In this document: piece after piece, positions 41,617 to 50,387 of the stretch
How positions within the stretch are numbered: the first letter of the stretch is position 1
Layout of the letters: each line of letters opens with the position of its first letter
Origin: Acidobacteriota bacterium
GTDB taxonomy: Bacteria; Acidobacteriota; Terriglobia; Acidiferrales; UBA7541
Length of the DNA: 64,000 nucleotides
Assembly: GCA_003167215.1 (NCBI GenBank)
Contig: PMTV01000025.1
Span: forward strand, 29,490-93,489
Direction of reading: 5' to 3'
The notes under the pieces: model-generated
What the model saw: only the letters and a program-made list of their open reading frames with translations
Told to the model about the DNA's origin: nothing
The model's database searches: none
Made by a program: the position numbers and the translations under genes

Positions 41617-43245
41617 CTAGGAGGCCTTTTCCTGCGCATATACGAGATATTCCGAGTACGGTCCCTTGAAGTCCTCTACCTTGCCGCCGGCGACAAAGTG
41701 CCAAATCCGCGTGGCCACTTCGTCGATCACGTCGTAGTCGTGTGTTACCAGCAGCACCGTGCCGTCATATTTCTGCAGCGCGATATTTAGCGCGTTGATC
41801 GACTCCAAGTCCAAATGGTTCGTCGGCTCGTCCAGCACCAGCACGTTCGGCCTTTGTAGCATCAGCCTGCAAAAAATCAGCCGCGCCGACTCGCCTCCCG
41901 AAAGCGCCTTCGTAGGCTTCAACGCATCATCGCCGCTGAAGAGCATCTGCCCCAGCACTCCGCGCAATTCCTCTTGCGTCGCTTGCGGCTTAAATTGGTG
42001 AAGCCAGTCCACTGTTGTCGTGCCTTTCACGATGGAATCGCTGTGGTCCTGCGCAAAATATCCCACCGCGACGTTATGACCCCACACCACCGTCCCGCCA
42101 TCAACGGGGAATTGCCTGTCCACATCGTCAATGTATCCCGTCGCATTGCGTACCAGCGATTTCAGCAGCGTAGTCTTGCCCGCGCCGTTGCGCCCCGTCA
42201 GCGCGATTTTTTCTCCGCGCGCCACGCTCGCCGAAAACGGCAAAATCACCTTCACACCGTCGTACGATTTCGCCACGCTTTTAATCTCTAGCGGATGCCG
42301 CCCGGAATGTTGGTCCATCTGAAAACGAATGTACGGCCGCGCGATATTCGACCTGGCCAATTCCGTCGTCTGCAGCCGCTCCACTTCTTTCTTTCGCGAA
42401 GTAGCCTGCGCCGAACGCGTACCCGCCGAAAACCGCGCGATGAATTCATTCAATTGCTCGATTTTCTTTTCCCGCTGCGCATTCTCCGATTCGATGCGCG
42501 AGCGAATCGACGTCTTCGCCACCACCATATCGTCGTACCCGCCGTTGTACATGATCACAGTTTGGTAATCGATGTCCGCGGTATGCGTGCAAACGCTGTT
42601 CAAAAAATGCCGGTCGTGCGAAATCACGATCAGCACGCCTTCGTACTCGCACAAATAATCCTGCAGCCAGTGCACTGAATCCAAGTCCAAGTGGTTGGTC
42701 GGCTCGTCCAGCAGCAGCGCCGGCGGACTTCCAAACAGAGCTTGCGCCAGCAGCACGCGAACTTTCTGCCCGCCCTGCAGCTCTCCCATTTTTCGCTCGT
42801 GCAGCGTATCGTCCACATCCAGCCCGTCCAGCAGCACTCCCGCGTCCGCTTCCGCCGTATAGCCGCCTTCTTCGCCGACGATTCCTTCGAGTTCCGCCAG
42901 CCGCATCCCGTCTTTGTCCGTCAACTGGTCGTGTGGCTTCTCGTATAGCGCGTCCCTCTCCTGCAATGCCTTCCACAGCGCCTTATTCCCCATGATTACG
43001 GTATCGATCACGCGAAATTCGTCGAACGCAAACTGATCCTGGCTCAAAACGCCCAGCTTCTTCGGCCGCGTAACGTCGCCCTTGGAAGGTTCAATCTCGC
43101 CCGTAAGGATTTTCATCAGCGTAGTCTTCCCCGCGCCGTTCGGTCCGCTAATCGCGTAGCGCCGCCCGGTCAGAAACGCGCACGAAACGTCCTCGAACAG
43201 TATTCGGGCGCCGAAACGCATCGAGATGTTGTTAACGGAGAGCAA
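41617..43245 (-). CDS. ABC-F family ATPase (YbiT/Uup/EttA-like)
   Basis: About 542 residues with two ABC domains and no membrane part. Walker A motifs are SGPNGAGKTTLMKIL and TGRNGAGKTTLLKSL, the signatures are LQGGQKVR and LSGGESARLI, and both Walker B regions read LLDEPTNHLDLDS and VLDEPTNHLDLES. The linker between the domains has the charged helical form of ABC-F ribosome-associated factors. Homologous N-termini (MLSVNNISMRFG-like) point to the TTG at 43245, while the open frame continues to 43308. Whether it gives antibiotic protection or assists translation is unknown. Confidence 0.9.
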   Translation of the reverse strand: MLSVNNISMRFGARILFEDVSCAFLTGRRYAISGPNGAGKTTLMKILTGEIEPSKGDVTRPKKLGVLSQDQFAFDEFRVIDTVIMGNKALWKALQERDALYEKPHDQLTDKDGMRLAELEGIVGEEGGYTAEADAGVLLDGLDVDDTLHERKMGELQGGQKVRVLLAQALFGSPPALLLDEPTNHLDLDSVHWLQDYLCEYEGVLIVISHDRHFLNSVCTHTADIDYQTVIMYNGGYDDMVVAKTSIRSRIESENAQREKKIEQLNEFIARFSAGTRSAQATSRKKEVERLQTTELARSNIARPYIRFQMDQHSGRHPLEIKSVAKSYDGVKVILPFSASVARGEKIALTGRNGAGKTTLLKSLVRNATGYIDDVDRQFPVDGGTVVWGHNVAVGYFAQDHSDSIVKGTTTVDWLHQFKPQATQEELRGVLGQMLFSGDDALKPTKALSGGESARLIFCRLMLQRPNVLVLDEPTNHLDLESINALNIALQKYDGTVLLVTHDYDVIDEVATRIWHFVAGGKVEDFKGPYSEYLVYAQEKAS

Positions 43246-43254
43246 AGGAACCCA

Positions 43255-43283
43255 ATTATACCACAGCCGCGCACTCGCTTCAC
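43255..43283 (-). promoter_or_regulatory. Possible promoter of the ABC-F gene
   Basis: On the minus strand a perfect TATAAT (43260-43255) lies 17 bp after a weak GTGAAG (43283-43278). A start site about 7 nt further on would fall within a few bases of the TTG codon at 43245, implying an almost leaderless message. Confidence 0.4.
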
Positions 43284-43446
43284 CGCGGCCCGCACTCAAG
43301 TAACTCATTTTGGAGCCTAATGGCCGGTTCTATCTCTGGTTCGATGAGACTTTTGAGCTGAGCAGCACGTATAGCAAGCAGCGCTGCCGGCTCCTCGGGA
43401 AATGTTGCATCCGCTTACTCTCAGCGGCACGCCGGGAAGGTGACCC

Positions 43447-43797
43447 ATGAAACCGAAGACGTTTTATCTCACTCTGTGTCTTATCGGCGCAGTACTGCCG
43501 TATTGGCAATTCGCGCCATGGCTTTTGCAGAACGGCCTGCATATGCCTCTGTTCTTCCACCAACTTTTTGCCAATCGCATCAGCGCCTTCTTTGGCATGG
43601 ACGTATTCGTCTCCGCCGCGACGCTACTGGTTTTCATGCGAACTGAGAGCTCACGGCTGCGCATCGCGAATCGCTGGCAGCCGGTCGTAGCCCTGCTCTT
43701 TGTAGGCGTCTCGCTCGCCTTGCCGCTGTTCCTCTACATGCGCGAACGCAAGCTCGAGCAGCCCAAGCCCGGTCTCACGGGCCAACCCGTACGATGA
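43447..43797 (+). CDS. DUF2834 small membrane protein
   Basis: A 116-residue protein with three membrane helices, matching DUF2834 by size and by FFHQLFANRISAFFGMDVFV, in which the N-R-x-S-x-F-F-x-x-D core is typical. Family members are often called terpene-cyclase-like by automated pipelines, without experimental support. GGAAGG lies eight nt before the ATG. It stands alone. Confidence 0.8.
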   Translation: MKPKTFYLTLCLIGAVLPYWQFAPWLLQNGLHMPLFFHQLFANRISAFFGMDVFVSAATLLVFMRTESSRLRIANRWQPVVALLFVGVSLALPLFLYMRERKLEQPKPGLTGQPVR

Positions 43798-43999
43798 TTT
43801 CCATTCTGGCCGCCGTCACTAGTGCGAAACCGCTACGCAGTCCTTTCGGCACACAACTCCTCGTTCTGACAAAACATGCTTAATACAAAGTCCCTTCAAA
43901 CCTACAGCGATTAGCGTATGGAAGTTCCTTTGCCGGAGCCCCAGACTGCAAAGGTTGCATTTGGGTTCAAAAATCCGAAAGCGTGGTGAAAAAGCTAAT

Positions 44000-44191
44000 A
44001 TGACGGCCCCCTACCAAATTTTCAGAAAACTCCCCGATAACAAGTTTGTTTGGATCGAAAATATCGACGAACTTCAGGAAGCTCGTGGACGCCTCGACTT
44101 CCTAAGCACTACTTCCGACGCCGACTACATTCTCTTCGACCCGCGTGAGCGAACCGTCGAAACCCAACTCGCCAAGTCCGTCCAACCTTAG
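44000..44191 (+). CDS. Small hypothetical protein (63 aa)
   Basis: A 63-residue protein, TAPYQIFRKLPDNKFVWIEN followed by IDELQEARGRLDFLS and ending YILFDPRERTVET. Small acidobacterial proteins of this pattern (a YQIFRKL strand, a V-W-I-E strand and one helix) are frequent, and the role is unknown. An in-frame ATG lies further upstream at 43955 but would add an unrelated basic tail. It is followed by REP-like repeats. Confidence 0.55.
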   Translation: MTAPYQIFRKLPDNKFVWIENIDELQEARGRLDFLSTTSDADYILFDPRERTVETQLAKSVQP

Positions 44192-44287
44192 CCCAACGCC
44201 GTTGCGCCATCGCCAGGTAAATCTTTGTGGATCGTCCCCGAGTGCTTGGCGAAAGGTAGCGATGACATAGACGGTGACGTCTGGAGG

Positions 44288-44395
44288 ATCTTTGTGGGTC
44301 GTGGCTTTAGCTGTTCGGTCTCGCCGACTTGGAAGGGCGGGGCTTCAGCCCCGCTGTAAGTTTCATCAGGCATCGCGGGCTTTAGCCCCTGAAGC
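44288..44395 (+). repeat. REP-like intergenic repeat, copy 3 (composite)
   Basis: It begins with ATCTTTGTGGGTCGTGGCTT like copies 1 and 4, then holds GGAAGGGCGGGGCTTCAGCC and CCCGCTGTAAG, which match copy 2, and ends with GCGGGCTTTAGCCCCTGAAG. It is thus a mosaic of both unit types. The whole 44192-44579 gap is made of this element, copy 4 and their short linkers, and no gene is seen in it. Confidence 0.75.
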
Positions 44396-44487
44396 CATTG
44401 CCGTAATTTGCCCCCCCTCTTTTACCCTGAGCCTGGGAAGGGCAGCGATGACATAGGCGGTGATAGCTGGGGTTTGTGAGTTGAGAA

Positions 44488-44559
44488 TCTTTGTGGGTCG
44501 TGGCTTTAGCCACGACATAACGTGCTGCAAAGCCAGGCGGCTTTAGCCGCTGAAGTTCC
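44488..44559 (+). repeat. REP-like intergenic repeat, copy 4
   Basis: TCTTTGTGGGTCGTGGCTTT then AGCCACGACATAACG..., ending in GGCGGCTTTAGCCGCTGAAG. It is nearly the same as the copy at 24130-24199, 20 kb away. The first arm pairs as GTCGTGGCT with AGCCACGAC. Confidence 0.78.
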
Positions 44560-44579
44560 TTGCCATGTCAGCACCGCCG

Positions 44580-45389
44580 TTACCTAGGCACTTCCTGCTC
44601 CGCGTCATATACATACTGGATATAGACCTGCGGTCCCGACTTTGCCCCTCCGTACGCAATCGCATCCATCCGCACCGTTTCGTAAAGTTGCTGGCCGTTC
44701 GGAGCCAGATCGAAAGTCCGCGAAAATTTGCCGCCTCGCGGAGTTTTCTCGTCCGTCACTAAGCTTCGTCCATCCCACTTCGCCGCAATCTCCTGATACG
44801 TATCGTCTTTCGATTTCTCTATCTTTCGCCCGTCGGTAAAAAAGGCGAACTTGCGGGTTCTGTCGTCCGTCAAATCCACCTCTACGCCTTTCGTATCTTT
44901 CTGCACGATGCTCAGCGTCTCCGGCGGATCGGTCAGATCCCGCAGCGTCCCAGGGTCCATGTCGCTAGGCTGGTTCGGGCCACCGCGCCGCGCCCCGCCC
45001 CCATTTCCGCCTCCGCCCTGCCCTGGATAAGGATTTCCTCCGCCTTGGCCCGGATAAGGATTTCCGCCGCCTCCCATGCGCGGGTTGCCCCCGTTTCCCC
45101 CGTTGCCGCCATTTCCCTGGTTCTTCGACTGCGCTTGCTGCACCTTCTTGCGGCCATCGTCGCTGTCGTCAGTATTCAGCTTCCATGCTCCCGCGATGCT
45201 CGTTCGAGGCGGTATCGGCTTGCTGCCAGTCGCTTCCGACGAACGCGTCGGCGCCGCCGGCTCCAGCGGCTCCAACTGCGGTGGCGGCGCAGGCAACGGC
45301 CCCGGCGTCTCCTGCGCCCGCACCAGTCCCGGCGCAACCGCCGCAAAGAAGCAAATCAAACCCACCACTATGCTCGCTCTGCTTTTCAT
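44580..45389 (-). CDS. Exported hypothetical protein with Gly/Asn-rich repeats
   Basis: A 269-residue protein with a signal peptide (ASIVVGLICFFAAVAPGLVR) and a Pro-rich segment. A low-complexity middle is built of NGGNGGNGGN followed by two GGGNPYPGQ units and more Gly. The C-terminal part, about 165-269, has a beta-rich pattern (LSIVQKDTKGVEVDLTDDRT, then FAFFTDGRKIEK and SLVTDEKTPRGGKFSRTFDL) seen in many acidobacterial secreted proteins of unknown role. GAGGA six nt before the ATG at 45389 supports the start. A longer in-frame ORF to 45506 is unlikely. Confidence 0.7.
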   Translation of the reverse strand: MKSRASIVVGLICFFAAVAPGLVRAQETPGPLPAPPPQLEPLEPAAPTRSSEATGSKPIPPRTSIAGAWKLNTDDSDDGRKKVQQAQSKNQGNGGNGGNGGNPRMGGGGNPYPGQGGGNPYPGQGGGGNGGGARRGGPNQPSDMDPGTLRDLTDPPETLSIVQKDTKGVEVDLTDDRTRKFAFFTDGRKIEKSKDDTYQEIAAKWDGRSLVTDEKTPRGGKFSRTFDLAPNGQQLYETVRMDAIAYGGAKSGPQVYIQYVYDAEQEVPR

Positions 45390-45485
45390 AATCGTCCTCG
45401 TCGCACACATCATCGTGCCGTATTTTTTTCGATGCTGAAAATCCCCGGCAAGATGCAAGCCTAGCGGCTCAATATCATGGTCAAT

Positions 45486-45514
45486 TTGACTTGCCTCAGG
45501 TAGCAAATTAAGAT
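45486..45514 (+). promoter_or_regulatory. Putative sigma-70 promoter of the Ser/Thr kinase gene
   Basis: TTGACT (45486-45491), a 17-bp spacer and TAAGAT (45509-45514) match five of six bases each. The predicted start site lies within about 5 nt of the ATG at 45524, and no Shine-Dalgarno is present, so the mRNA should be nearly leaderless. Confidence 0.55.
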
Positions 45515-45523
45515 GACACGCGC

Positions 45524-47722
45524 ATGGCGAACACTCAGCCCTTTATTGGCCGCACGGTCTCTCATTATCGCATTCTAGAAAAGCTCGGTGGGGGCGGCAT
45601 GGGCGTGGTGTATAAGGCCGAAGACACGCGCCTGGGCCGCAACGTTGCCCTGAAATTTCTACCCGATAATATGGTCGAGGACCACGCCACGCTGGAGCGC
45701 TTTCAACGCGAAGCGCGCGCCGCATCGGCCCTGAATCATCCCAACATTTGTACGATTTACGATATCGGGGAGCATGAAGGGCGTCCCTTCATTTGCATGG
45801 AACTGCTCGAGGGCGTGACCCTGAAACATCGGATTAATAATAAGCCCATGGAAATTGAGGAACTGCTGGAGTTGGCTATCCAGATCTCCGATGCCCTGGA
45901 AGTCGCCCACACCAAGCGCATCGTGCACCGTGACATCAAGCCCGCGAACATCTTCATCACCCATTCGGGACGCGCAAAGATCCTCGATTTCGGCCTGGCC
46001 AAGCAGGGGCTGCAGCAGCGCCAAGCCGGCGAGACGGGAGAGGTGACCGCAGGGCACTCCAGTGACGATCTCACGATTCCCGGCTCAGCCATCGGCACCA
46101 TCGCCTATATGTCACCCGAACAGGCGCGCGGCTCGGAACTCGATCATCGCACCGATCTTTTTTCCTTCGGCACCGTGCTCTATGAAATGGCCACCGGCCG
46201 CCAGACATTTTCAGGCAATACTTCGGCCGTGATTTTCGATGCGATTCTGAACCGCACTCCCACTCCGCCCGCCCGGCTCAATCCGCGTCTTCCGGCCGAA
46301 CTCTCTGCGATCATCCTCAAAGCCATGGAAAAGAATCCGGAAGGCCGGTACCAGACCGCTGCCGGCATGCGCATCGACCTTACGCGATTAAAACATGACT
46401 CCGATTCGGGGCGTACTGCCGCTCCGGCGGCGCGGGCGCAAAAATCGCTGGCGGTTCTCTATTTCGAAAACCTGAGCGGCGCGAAAGAAGATGAGTATTT
46501 CCGTGACGGAATGACCGAAGACATCATCACCGAGCTGCTTAAAATCAAAGGGCTCCAGGTCTTTCCCCGCGCGACGATTCTTCCGTATCGCGACAAACCT
46601 GCCACCGCGAAACAGATTGGTCAAGATTTGAACGCCGGATACATCCTCGGAGGCACTCTGCGCCGCGCCGGGAACCGCCTGCGCATTAACGCTCAACTGG
46701 TGGACGCCAGCACCGATTTCCCCCTCTGGGCCGAACGGTACGACCGGGAATTGAAGGATGTGTTTGACGTGCAGGAGGAAATCGCCCGCAGCATCGCTCA
46801 GGCCTTGCGTATCACGCTTTCTCCTCAAGAAGAAAAAACCATGGCGCGGAAGCCGACGGAAAATCTGCAGGCCTACGACTACCTGCTCCGCGGCCGCAGC
46901 TACGCCCGACGCGAGAATCTTGAGTTCGCCATGCAGATGTTCGAACACGCTATCCGCCTTGATCCGGATTTTTCGCTCGCCCATGCGGGAATCGCGCAAG
47001 TTTGTGGCATGCAATATGAGCTGCACGGGAAGGATCCCCGTTCTATCGAAAAAGGCACCCTGGCCGCGGATCGTGCGATTGCGCTGGAACCACAACTCGC
47101 GGAAGCGCTGGCCGCGCGGGCTCGAATCTTTTACGCGCAGAACAAATACGACGATGCCGTCGAATGGGCTAAGCGAGCCGTCGATCGCAAGCCGGATTGC
47201 GAAGGCGCTTATAGCGTGCTGCTCCGAGCCTATTTCGCTTCGGGGCGATACCAGGAAGTCGTCGAGCTGTCCGATCGTGCCCTGGAAGCTGCCGGTGATG
47301 ATTACAACGTGTATCCTCCGCTGGTGAATTGTTTCCAGGCGCTGGGAGACCCCGAAGCCTCGCGAAAGATGAGGGAAAAGGCCGTGGTTGCCCTGCAACA
47401 ACAGATCGAACTGGTGCCCGAAGACGTGCGAGCCCGCAGCTTGCTTGCCGTTCAATTTGGCGCGCTGAAGAGGGTCCGCGAAGCAGTCAGCGAACTGGAG
47501 AAAACTGTCGCTCTGCGCCCCAAGGACCCCAATACTCTTTACAACGCCGCATGCACCTACGGAATTGTCGAAATGAAAGAAGAGGCGTTGCTCATGTTCC
47601 GTCGCGCCGTCGAATCGGGCTTCAGCAACCCGGACTGGGCCGCTCGCGACAGTGACCTGGCCTGTATCCACGATGATCCTGAGTTCAAGCGCATCATCAG
47701 TCAGGATTTACACCGCGGCTGA
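45524..47722 (+). CDS. Ser/Thr protein kinase with TolB-like and TPR regions
   Basis: A 732-residue protein. The kinase domain (about 14-285) has [14 protein letters not shown], the catalytic loop [17 protein letters not shown] and MSPEQARG. The following region (about 305-430) contains [20 protein letters not shown] and [20 protein letters not shown], the TolB-like/FlgO type found in many kinases and cyclases. TPR-like repeats run from about 445 to the end ([20 protein letters not shown] and others). No membrane helix is present. The architecture is frequent in Acidobacteriota, and the substrates are unknown. Confidence 0.93.
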   Translation: MANTQPFIGRTVSHYRILEKLGGGGMGVVYKAEDTRLGRNVALKFLPDNMVEDHATLERFQREARAASALNHPNICTIYDIGEHEGRPFICMELLEGVTLKHRINNKPMEIEELLELAIQISDALEVAHTKRIVHRDIKPANIFITHSGRAKILDFGLAKQGLQQRQAGETGEVTAGHSSDDLTIPGSAIGTIAYMSPEQARGSELDHRTDLFSFGTVLYEMATGRQTFSGNTSAVIFDAILNRTPTPPARLNPRLPAELSAIILKAMEKNPEGRYQTAAGMRIDLTRLKHDSDSGRTAAPAARAQKSLAVLYFENLSGAKEDEYFRDGMTEDIITELLKIKGLQVFPRATILPYRDKPATAKQIGQDLNAGYILGGTLRRAGNRLRINAQLVDASTDFPLWAERYDRELKDVFDVQEEIARSIAQALRITLSPQEEKTMARKPTENLQAYDYLLRGRSYARRENLEFAMQMFEHAIRLDPDFSLAHAGIAQVCGMQYELHGKDPRSIEKGTLAADRAIALEPQLAEALAARARIFYAQNKYDDAVEWAKRAVDRKPDCEGAYSVLLRAYFASGRYQEVVELSDRALEAAGDDYNVYPPLVNCFQALGDPEASRKMREKAVVALQQQIELVPEDVRARSLLAVQFGALKRVREAVSELEKTVALRPKDPNTLYNAACTYGIVEMKEEALLMFRRAVESGFSNPDWAARDSDLACIHDDPEFKRIISQDLHRG

Positions 47723-47755
47723 AAACGACAGTGTTCGGGAAGTATGTCGGACCTG

Positions 47756-48124
47756 CTAACCGGCGCTTGCGCCCGGCGCGATAAATCCTTCGGCCGCCTG
47801 ATCAACGGTGGGAAACATCTCGATCAGCGTGTCCAGCTTCGTCATTTTCAGGCTATAAATAATCATCGGTTGTGCCGTGGCTATCCGCAGCTTGCCGCCG
47901 GCCTTCTTCAGCTTGGTCAAGCACCTTACGATCGTTCCAATCGCTGCGCTGTCGATATGCGTCACGCCTGCCATATCAAAGATTACTCGCGTCTCGTGCC
48001 CCGCGATTATCTTATCCACTTCCAGCTCCAGCCGCGTACATTCCGCCCCGGCGTGAATGCTGCCTTTCATCTCCAGTGCGGCTATTCCCGGTTCCACGGT
48101 TCGCTTTGAAAAATGTACGATCAC
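47756..48124 (-). CDS. STAS-domain anti-anti-sigma-type protein
   Basis: A 122-residue single STAS domain. The phosphorylatable-Ser region reads RVIFDMAGVTHIDSAAIGTI, as in SpoIIAA/RsbV-like proteins, with the Ser in DSAAIG. It starts at GTG and overlaps the stop of the preceding small gene as GTGA. Partners would be an anti-sigma kinase and a PP2C phosphatase. A PP2C protein exists elsewhere in the window (28893-29975), but a link is only speculation. Confidence 0.88.
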   Translation of the reverse strand: MIVHFSKRTVEPGIAALEMKGSIHAGAECTRLELEVDKIIAGHETRVIFDMAGVTHIDSAAIGTIVRCLTKLKKAGGKLRIATAQPMIIYSLKMTKLDTLIEMFPTVDQAAEGFIAPGASAG

Positions 48125-48423
48125 GACGCTGCTCGCTCCTCTCCCTCATAGGGAAAGTTCTGAATCAGTTTCACGCAATCCCCCAGCGCCGAAAACAACG
48201 AATCTCCCCACCCGCAGGGTACAAACGAAGCCGTCTTCTGGTTCAGTGCCTTGTCCGCCTCCGCATAAAACCGCATGCGTTGCCCCGGAGGCGGCACCGC
48301 AAACTCCTTCACCGTGATCGCAAACGTCACGTGACCTTCCGTCTGCTGCTTCACAATCGTAAACTGATGTAGCCGCGTTAGCAGCTCCGCGGCGTGCGCG
48401 TGGATGTATTCCCAGTCGCTCAT
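48121..48423 (-). CDS. Small hypothetical protein coupled to the STAS gene
   Basis: A 100-residue soluble protein, unrecognised. It contains one strand-rich part (GHVTFAITVKEFAVPPPGQR) and a C-terminal helix (WGDSLFSALGDCVKLIQNFP). A GGAG motif precedes the ATG. Its stop overlaps the STAS start, so the two are likely produced in fixed ratio and may act together. Confidence 0.65.
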   Translation of the reverse strand: MSDWEYIHAHAAELLTRLHQFTIVKQQTEGHVTFAITVKEFAVPPPGQRMRFYAEADKALNQKTASFVPCGWGDSLFSALGDCVKLIQNFPYEGEERAAS

Positions 48424-48488
48424 TCACTCCATCCTCAATTTCAGTATTGCTCTCCGTTGCGGATACTAGGCCACCGCCCGCACTCAAG

Positions 48489-49892
48489 TCAACGGCTCCC
48501 GGCCGCTTCATCGGGAACCTGGTTAGTTGGGTAGCGTCTCGCACCGGTCACTGCAATCGCCGTCAACAGCAACACAATAGGATCGATCGGATGCCGGTAA
48601 CGCAGCGAAGCATGCGTCACGTAATACACCAGCGGAACGACTACGACGAACACCGCGGCCGGAAAAACATATGGACTTCGTTTGCGCCACAGCATCACGA
48701 TTCCGGTCGCGCCGCCGATCGCCGTCAGCAAATTCAGCGCTAAGATCGCTCGAATCCACGCCGAATCCGCGTTCTCAAAATCCTCCACCGGACGAAATGA
48801 CCCAATCCAAAAAGACATGAACCTCCATCGCGTAAGCCCCACTTCCAGCCGCTTGTGCGTTCGCATAAACTCGCTCGCAAGATTCCATTTCTCCTCCATG
48901 AACGCCGTCTCGCCCAGCTGTTCGTAGCGTCGCGCCTCGCCGTAACGCGTCACTCGCGCATTGATATTTGCCGAGCGGTCGTCGAACACTTCGTTGTTCC
49001 CAATCCACAACTCAAACGGAAAGTTCGAGCGCAACGGAATGAATCGGTGGAATTCCGCGTAATTCCGCACAGTCCACGGAACGCAGCACAGTATCGCAAT
49101 ACCCAGCGCCGTTAGGGGCCTCGCGAATCGTCCGCGCACATCGCGTCGCTCCCGATACGCGGCCCAACCCAACAGAAGCGGCAGCGCCGCGCCCAGCGCC
49201 GGATTCGTCAGCAGAGTGAAGCCCCAGAGAAACCCGTACCCGCACCAGTTGCGCATTCGGGGTGATTCAATCAGCGCAAACGTCGCCCACAAAATCGTCG
49301 CCGCAAGCAGCGCTGTCAGCGACGTGTCCCAGATCCACTGAAAGGGAATCACGATCGCATTGGGAAAGAGCGCCCACAGCCACGCCGCGAGACTGGCCGC
49401 TCCGAACCCCGCGATTCGTCTTCCAGCAAAATAAATCGGCACGCAAGTCGCCGCTGAAAAAAATATGTTCAACGCCGCTGCGGCGTAGAACGCGTGCAGC
49501 GTGAACACCCCGAACACGCCAAAAATCCCCGCGACCATCAACGGGTACACAGGCGCGAGCCATGCCGTCGCCCCAGTGTCGCTCCGCATGGGCGAGCTGT
49601 ATCCTTTCCCCGTTGCGAGAGCCATCGCAATGTTGCCCGTCTCCTGCTCGAACGGAACCGACGCCAGCGCCCGCGGCGAGATTTCGCGCACCTGCTTGTA
49701 CGCGTACCCAGCCCGGCACACAATCGCCACGCTCACGATCAGCCACAGTGACCCCGCCGTTGCAATTATCTTGCGTTTTGAATTCAACTCGGTTCCTCGT
49801 AGCGCTAGCGTGCCCTGCCTGCCCTGACGAAAGGAGGAGCGCGAACTCGAAGAGCGTCCTGCTTGACTCCCGTCGTTCGCCACGGCAGACAT
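48489..49892 (-). CDS. Glycosyltransferase-like polytopic membrane protein (GT39/ArnT type)
   Basis: About 467 residues with ten or so membrane helices. An Asp/Glu-bearing first loop (SVPFEQETGNIAMALATGKG) and a following WLAPVYPLMVAGIFGVFG resemble the PMT/ArnT-like mannosyltransferase superfamily, which uses lipid-linked sugars. There is no second gene of a pathway beside it. The first 36 residues are Ser/Arg/Gly-rich and may not be translated. A TTG at 49784, preceded by GAGGAACC, gives a start directly before KRKIIATAGSLWLIV. Substrate unknown. Confidence 0.75.
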   Translation of the reverse strand: MSAVANDGSQAGRSSSSRSSFRQGRQGTLALRGTELNSKRKIIATAGSLWLIVSVAIVCRAGYAYKQVREISPRALASVPFEQETGNIAMALATGKGYSSPMRSDTGATAWLAPVYPLMVAGIFGVFGVFTLHAFYAAAALNIFFSAATCVPIYFAGRRIAGFGAASLAAWLWALFPNAIVIPFQWIWDTSLTALLAATILWATFALIESPRMRNWCGYGFLWGFTLLTNPALGAALPLLLGWAAYRERRDVRGRFARPLTALGIAILCCVPWTVRNYAEFHRFIPLRSNFPFELWIGNNEVFDDRSANINARVTRYGEARRYEQLGETAFMEEKWNLASEFMRTHKRLEVGLTRWRFMSFWIGSFRPVEDFENADSAWIRAILALNLLTAIGGATGIVMLWRKRSPYVFPAAVFVVVVPLVYYVTHASLRYRHPIDPIVLLLTAIAVTGARRYPTNQVPDEAAGSR

Positions 49893-50066
49893 CCCAACGT
49901 GTCGGTTCTTTTCCTGGAAGCCACGCTATTCCAATTTCGCGTTTCCGTTCCGCCCCCGAATTATCGGTATTATGTGCCAAATTGAACAGACGCCGCCAAC
50001 TCTGTGGTTCAAACTGAATGCCATTGGACTCTGACTCCGAGGGTCCTGTACTCACTGGAGGCTACA

Positions 50067-50138
50067 ATGTTTGGATACGGACTGGTCGGCACCTTATTGA
50101 TTATCTGTCTGGTCGTTTGGCTCGTACGCAGAGCGTAA
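50067..50138 (+). CDS. 23-residue single-helix membrane microprotein
   Basis: A short frame FGYGLVGTLLIICLVVWLVR ending RA, one hydrophobic helix with a positive end. GGAG seven nt before the ATG is well placed. Tiny hydrophobic proteins of this sort exist in many bacteria. The Shine-Dalgarno and the uninterrupted hydrophobic pattern are the only evidence, so a chance ORF remains possible. It sits between two unrelated transcription units. Confidence 0.55.
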   Translation: MFGYGLVGTLLIICLVVWLVRRA

Positions 50139-50387
50139 TCTCACGTCGCCATCGCGCTGCCCGGTTAATCTCCGCCGGGTAGCTACGCGACCACAGCTTT
50201 CTGAAAATCATCCTCGCGCTCCCTCTGACAGCGTTGGCTTGATCCTCTGCATCGGACAATTCATGCTCACGGACCGCTCTCACGCGTACGTGATATTCAT
50301 TGCATCTTCCTGATACATAGGTGAAAATCGCCTCAACGGTTTATTGCCATTTCGTTCCGGTGCCGTGGCAGCCTGCTTTTGAACTTC

